Source of the DNA: an uncultured Saprospiraceae bacterium
GTDB lineage: Bacteria > Bacteroidota > Bacteroidia > Chitinophagales > Saprospiraceae
Direction: 5' to 3'
Length of the DNA: 64,000 bases
NCBI GenBank assembly: GCA_937934275.1
Contig: CALHAM010000060.1
Location: 1 to 64,000, forward strand
The notes under the pieces were generated by a model. The model was not told the DNA's origin. It saw nothing but the letters and a program-made list of their open reading frames with translations, and made no database searches. The position numbers and the translations under genes were made by a program. Of the stretch, positions 60,384-64,000 are shown piece by piece (within the stretch, counting starts at the first letter, position 1; every line of letters starts with the position of its first letter).

Positions 60384-61733
60384 TTAAGTGTTCAGGCTTT
60401 TTTGCAAAGCTTCCAACTTCACCAGGCATTCTTCATACTCCTCTTGTGGTTTTGAGTCAAAAACGATGGCGCTGCCTACATGGCAAGAGACGTAGCCGGC
60501 GCTGGCGCGGTAGAGAATGCTTCGGATGACGACGTTAAAGTCGAAGTCACCTTCTGGCGAGAAGTACCCTACAGCGCCGGAGTATAATCCGCGGCGGGTG
60601 TGCTCGTAATGCTCAATTAATTTCATGGCTTGAATTTTAGGCGCTCCTGTCATGCTTCCCATCGGGAAGGCGTCGCGCAGGGCGGCGAAGGGTGAGGCCT
60701 CTGGCGCCAGTACACCGGAGATGGTCGAGATCATCTGATGCACTGTAGGGAAGGTGTAGATTCCGAAAAGTTCTTCGACGACGACGCTGCCCGGCAGGCA
60801 ATGGCGCGCCAGGTCGTTGCGCACTAAGTCTACGATCATGGCGTTTTCGGCGCGCTCCTTTTCGCTGTAGCGGAGGGTTTGGCGCAATTGGTCATCTATC
60901 TTGGGGTTGGTCGAGCGGCGGCGCGTACCTTTAATGGGCTGTGAGAACAGTTGTTGCCCTCTTTTGGCTAGAAAGCGCTCAGGGCTGGCGCACATTAGGT
61001 AGCGGTCGTGCCAGCGCAAGAAAGCGGAGAAAGGCGCAAGTGCGCGAGCGTTGAGTTGTTCGAATACATCCAGCGGTTCTAGGCGGGTCTCTTCGGCGTA
61101 GAACTCTTGACATAAATTAACTTCATAGACCTCACCGGCGGCAATATGCTCTCGCAGAGCGGCGACCGCTTCTAGGTAGTGGCGTTGGCTCATGCGCGGG
61201 TTCAGCAAAACGCTTGTTTGCTGGCGAGTGGTGGTTGGGCGGTGTTGCGGCACCTCCTTAAATACAGCTTCTGGCGAGGAGGCTATCGAGTGGATCTCTA
61301 CCACATGCTCTGCAGAGGGGGCAGCAGGGCGGATGCCAATGACGATTTCGGGCCGAAAAAAATACAGATCGGGCAGGGCGATGCCGTCGGGATGATGCGA
61401 GTGTAGCGCCTCGACTTCATTTTTCAAGTCATAGCACAGGAAGCCAAACAGCCAGTCGCGGTGTTGGTTGTAGAAGGACTGTAGTTGGCTAAAGGCAGCA
61501 CCGCTTTCAGCAGATAAGGCATCGGAAACTCCGACGGCAAGCAAGCATTCCCACTGGGTTTGGCGCCAATAGGGTAGGGCAGTGGCTTGGTTTTTAATGG
61601 GCAGGGCGCTGGCGCTGTTGCTGTCGAGATACAGGCTCACCGGGAAAGTTTTTGCCCACGCGCGCAGCGAGCGCTTGAACGCCTCCACGTCAGAGACAGA
61701 AAAAAGCGCTGTGTTTCTTTTCTCACTGCTCAT
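60384..61733 (-). CDS. pabB: Aminodeoxychorismate synthase component I / anthranilate synthase component I family
   Basis: 449 residues, chorismate-using enzyme for p-aminobenzoate (folate) synthesis. AAGEVYEVNLCQEFYAEE, the SPERFLAKRGQQLFSQPIKGTRRR active-site stretch, AENAMIVDLVRNDLARHC and FPMGSMTGAPKIQAMKLIEHYE are conserved. FPMGSMTGAPK with an absent TrpE tryptophan-binding LLES motif favours PabB over TrpE. Its start overlaps the end of the ATL gene by 11 bases. No glutaminase partner is adjacent. Confidence 0.87.
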   Translation of the reverse strand: MSSEKRNTALFSVSDVEAFKRSLRAWAKTFPVSLYLDSNSASALPIKNQATALPYWRQTQWECLLAVGVSDALSAESGAAFSQLQSFYNQHRDWLFGFLCYDLKNEVEALHSHHPDGIALPDLYFFRPEIVIGIRPAAPSAEHVVEIHSIASSPEAVFKEVPQHRPTTTRQQTSVLLNPRMSQRHYLEAVAALREHIAAGEVYEVNLCQEFYAEETRLEPLDVFEQLNARALAPFSAFLRWHDRYLMCASPERFLAKRGQQLFSQPIKGTRRRSTNPKIDDQLRQTLRYSEKERAENAMIVDLVRNDLARHCLPGSVVVEELFGIYTFPTVHQMISTISGVLAPEASPFAALRDAFPMGSMTGAPKIQAMKLIEHYEHTRRGLYSGAVGYFSPEGDFDFNVVIRSILYRASAGYVSCHVGSAIVFDSKPQEEYEECLVKLEALQKSLNT

Positions 61734-62058
61734 TTTCTACTTCTTCTATATCGGTGGGTTGCCAGAAGCGCTGCTCGAAATCCACGATGCGATTGTCCAC
61801 GATGGGTACGCCTTCGCTTTCCAGCAGTTGCTGCATTAGAGTGGGCGTAGAGAAATGTAGCCGGCCCGTGAGCTCGCCCTTTCGATTGACGACGCGATGG
61901 GCGGGCACGTTAGCGGTGCCGAAGCTGTGGTTGAGGGCCCAGCCCACCATGCGAGCCGAGCCGAGGGCGAGGTAGTCGGCAATGGCGCCGTAGGTAGTTA
62001 CGCGGCCACGTGGGATGCGGCGGGTTACGGCGTATACTCTTTCTATGTAGTTGCTCAT
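61723..62058 (-). CDS. Alkyltransferase-like protein (ATL) of the MGMT family
   Basis: 111 residues, the DNA-binding half of O6-methylguanine methyltransferase. IPRGRVTTYGAIADYLALGSARMVGWAL is the helix-turn-helix region. In the active-site motif PCHRV the Cys is replaced: PAHRVV, so it cannot accept an alkyl group. ATL proteins bind alkyl-guanine and pass the lesion to nucleotide excision repair. It is transcribed with osmC and pabB; overlap with pabB is 11 bases. Confidence 0.88.
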   Translation of the reverse strand: MSNYIERVYAVTRRIPRGRVTTYGAIADYLALGSARMVGWALNHSFGTANVPAHRVVNRKGELTGRLHFSTPTLMQQLLESEGVPIVDNRIVDFEQRFWQPTDIEEVENEQ

Positions 62059-62070
62059 GCTTTGGGGTGC

Positions 62071-62472
62071 TCACCAGACGAATTCCACCTGCTGTGTGAT
62101 GTCCGGATGTAGGCTTAGGGCCACAGGGCAAGTGTGCGCGATGTGGCGGAGCAGTGCTTTATCGGCGTCCGAGTAGTTGTTGGGCGGCATGAAAAGCCGA
62201 ATTTCTACTCGTGCGATGCGGCGCGGGTCGGCCGCCATGACTTTAGTTACTTCGGCGCGCGCTCCGTCGATGCTAATGCCGCGCTCGCGCACGCGCATGC
62301 CCATGATGGTGAGCATACAACTGGCTAATGATACAGCGCATAGGTCAGTGGGCGAAAAAGCCTGGCCTTTACCTTGGTTGTCGGGAGGGGCGTCGGTGTT
62401 TATCTGCACGCCTGAAAGGGTGTGAGTGAGGGTGCAGCGCAAGTCGCCGTCGTAGGTTACAGCAGCTGTCAT
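62071..62472 (-). CDS. OsmC-family redox protein
   Basis: 133 residues, organic-peroxide or stress-related thiol peroxidase fold. The two catalytic cysteines are in LASCMLTIMG and AHTCPVALSL, and DNQGKGQAFSPTDLCAVSLASC is the family motif. Arg and Glu of the usual catalytic network are in RERGISIDGARAEVTK. It heads a minus-strand run with ATL and pabB, 12 bases before the ATL gene. Confidence 0.88.
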   Translation of the reverse strand: MTAAVTYDGDLRCTLTHTLSGVQINTDAPPDNQGKGQAFSPTDLCAVSLASCMLTIMGMRVRERGISIDGARAEVTKVMAADPRRIARVEIRLFMPPNNYSDADKALLRHIAHTCPVALSLHPDITQQVEFVW

Positions 62473-62594
62473 GTTTTTTTGAAGGCAAAATAAAGGGCTG
62501 GTTCGATTCTGTTAGATGTTTTTCGGGCCAACTACTGCAAAGAAGTTAGCCTCGTAGGTTTTGGTTTTCTTTACAGCGGATTTACGCACGTAAG

Positions 62595-64000
62595 ATGCCT
62601 TTGCAAATGGTCGTAGCGACGCTGCGGCGTGTTGCCCGCTCAAGCGAGCGCTGGTTGTGGTTACTGGTTTTGCTGGCCGGAGCATTTGCTTGGCTAGCGG
62701 TTGTTCAGGACGATCCCTTTTTTTGGGATACGGTGCAGTTGGGCAGTAAGCACGCCCATTTTTTCCACGACAATGGGTTGCGCTGGTTGGTGTTGCCGCA
62801 GGAGATAGACAGCGGTCATCCACCTGTATTTGGGTATTATCTGGCATGGATATGGTGGTGGTGGGGTAAGACCCTTGCTGTTAGCCATTGGGCGATGTTG
62901 CCTTTTGTAACAGGTTCGGTAGTGTTGTTGTTTCGCTTAGGAGAGCGCATAGGTGGCTCGGGCCGGTATGGTGCTGGGTTGGTGTTGTTGGCCGCTGCTG
63001 ACCCTGTGCTGGCGGCGCAGAGTGGGTTGGTTGGGCCAGACATGGCGCTGTTTTTCTTCTTTTTGTTGGCGGTGTGGTCGCTGTGGGGGCGCCGGCCGTG
63101 GTGGGCGGCAGCAGGAGTGTTCGGGCTGTGTGCGGTGAGTTTACGCGGTATGATGACGGCAGTAGGGTTGTTGCTTTGGCAGCTGTACTTGCGTGGGTCA
63201 GCTGGCGTAGGGAAGGGCAGTCCGGGGAAGGAGGAATTTTTTAGTCGCCAAACATTGCTAGAAGGCGAGGCTGGGGCGATGCAATTGGCCGCCTATGTGA
63301 GAGGTTTTTACCGATGGGTGCTTGGGCTTAAGCCCGGCTCGTTGCGCTGTGGTTGGGTTTTCTTGCCCGGCTTTGCCTTTGCCCTTTGGTTTTTGTGGTG
63401 GCACCGACAGGCTGCAGGCTGGACGGGCTTCCACGCCGGCTCGCCCTGGGCGCCGGCCTTCGAGCCAGCGCGCGGAGTGGAGGCGTTGCGCAACGCTGTC
63501 GTCTTGGGCTGGCGCTGGGCCGATTTCGGGCGCCTCTTCGAGTGGTTCGGGTTGATCGCCTTGTGGTCAGCCCTGCCCAAAGGGCGCCGATGGGCAGCTA
63601 TGCATCCCTGGTTGGCTCTGCTCTTTTGCTTGCTCCTGGTTCTTTCGCCATCGGCGCTTTTCTATCAAAATCTTTCGGCGCATCGATACTTTTTGCCTGG
63701 GTTCGGAGCATTGCACCTGCTGGTCTGGCAGGGCATATGCACCGCTCCTATGGCTGATGTTCGCCGCTGGGCGATCGCTGCAGGGGTTGTTTTGGGGTTG
63801 GCCTCCGGAAACTTCTGGCTGTATCCCCATGGGGTGGCCATGGGATGGGACGCTACGCTGGCACATCGGCCCTATCACGCGCTACGAGCCGCAGCCGTTC
63901 AGTTTTTGGAAAAAGAAGGCATCTCGTTGGAGCGCGTCGGAACGGCCTTCCCCAATCGCAATACGGGTGAGCACCTCTTGCTCGACGGAGACAACCGCCT
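62595..64000 (+). CDS. Glycosyltransferase-39-like integral membrane protein (cut by window end)
   Basis: Open frame from the ATG at 62595 to the window edge, at least 468 residues. RWLWLLVLLAGAFAW is the first helix. The loop DDPFFWDTVQLGSKHAHFFHDNG resembles the catalytic Asp loop of dolichol-phosphate-mannose/ArnT-like transferases, followed by DSGHPPVFGYYLAW. At least nine hydrophobic helices follow, among them SVVLLFRLGERIGG and DMALFFFFLLAVWSLW. It would transfer a sugar from a lipid carrier at the inner membrane. It is divergent from osmC. It has no stop codon in the window. Confidence 0.78.
   Translation, partial: MPLQMVVATLRRVARSSERWLWLLVLLAGAFAWLAVVQDDPFFWDTVQLGSKHAHFFHDNGLRWLVLPQEIDSGHPPVFGYYLAWIWWWWGKTLAVSHWAMLPFVTGSVVLLFRLGERIGGSGRYGAGLVLLAAADPVLAAQSGLVGPDMALFFFFLLAVWSLWGRRPWWAAAGVFGLCAVSLRGMMTAVGLLLWQLYLRGSAGVGKGSPGKEEFFSRQTLLEGEAGAMQLAAYVRGFYRWVLGLKPGSLRCGWVFLPGFAFALWFLWWHRQAAGWTGFHAGSPWAPAFEPARGVEALRNAVVLGWRWADFGRLFEWFGLIALWSALPKGRRWAAMHPWLALLFCLLLVLSPSALFYQNLSAHRYFLPGFGALHLLVWQGICTAPMADVRRWAIAAGVVLGLASGNFWLYPHGVAMGWDATLAHRPYHALRAAAVQFLEKEGISLERVGTAFPNRNTGEHLLLDGDNR

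Noticed and set aside
1-64000. CRISPR arrays, tRNA or rRNA genes, transposases, phage genes
   Set aside because: I looked for spaced direct repeats, tRNA T-loop and acceptor patterns and mobile-element proteins in all gaps and frames and found none.

Overview
The window is one contiguous piece of a moderately GC-rich Bacteroidota chromosome. Three things point there: several genes start just downstream of the Bacteroidota-type -7 promoter box TAnnTTTG; a secreted protease ends in a type IX secretion sorting domain; and there are small families typical of the phylum (DUF2480, DUF2024, a zinc-less L36). A futalosine-pathway menaquinone gene fits the Saprospiria/Chitinophagia/Cytophagia side, but I cannot fix the family. 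No tRNA, rRNA, CRISPR array, insertion sequence or prophage gene was found.

Region 1 (1-4300): the end of iscS, then iscU and iscA (Fe-S cluster assembly); an ECF sigma factor overlapping a protein that looks like an anti-sigma factor spanning both membranes; and a Fur-family regulator.

Region 2 (4336-20540): a nearly complete S10-spc-alpha supercluster, from rpsJ to rplQ, with secY, map, infA, rpmJ and rpoA. It starts at a good promoter and ends at a 19-bp perfect hairpin. adk is absent between secY and map, and rpsL-rpsG-fusA do not precede rpsJ. The rpsJ-rplC gap is unusually long and can fold into several hairpins.

Region 3 (20600-42700): mixed housekeeping and envelope genes. They include a small membrane protein coupled to a haem-oxygenase-like monooxygenase, a Cys/Met PLP enzyme, a C-terminal processing protease, a degenerate pyruvate-kinase-like protein, a SulP anion transporter, a T9SS-exported metzincin, heptose adenylyltransferase, a di-haem cytochrome, an NSS symporter with its small subunit, an amidohydrolase and mqnC. 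A structured element resembling part of a cobalamin riboswitch lies before a DUF4261 gene.

Region 4 (42800-64000): a propeller-amidohydrolase, a lipoprotein, an RND pump without neighbours, the second ECF sigma/dual-membrane anti-sigma pair, scpB-DUF2480-lytic transglycosylase-thioredoxin, a 1103-residue ThuA/sugar dehydrogenase/cytochrome c fusion, an osmC-ATL-pabB run, and a glycosyltransferase-like membrane protein that runs off the window.

The most interesting system is the pair of ECF sigma/trans-envelope anti-sigma modules at 1700-3663 and 52330-54065. Each predicted partner has a short cytoplasmic motif, one inner-membrane helix, a proline-rich periplasmic linker and a C-terminal outer-membrane barrel-like domain. 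This is the layout of the Dma (dual membrane-spanning anti-sigma) proteins described in Bacteroides. The input signals and regulons of these two are unknown.
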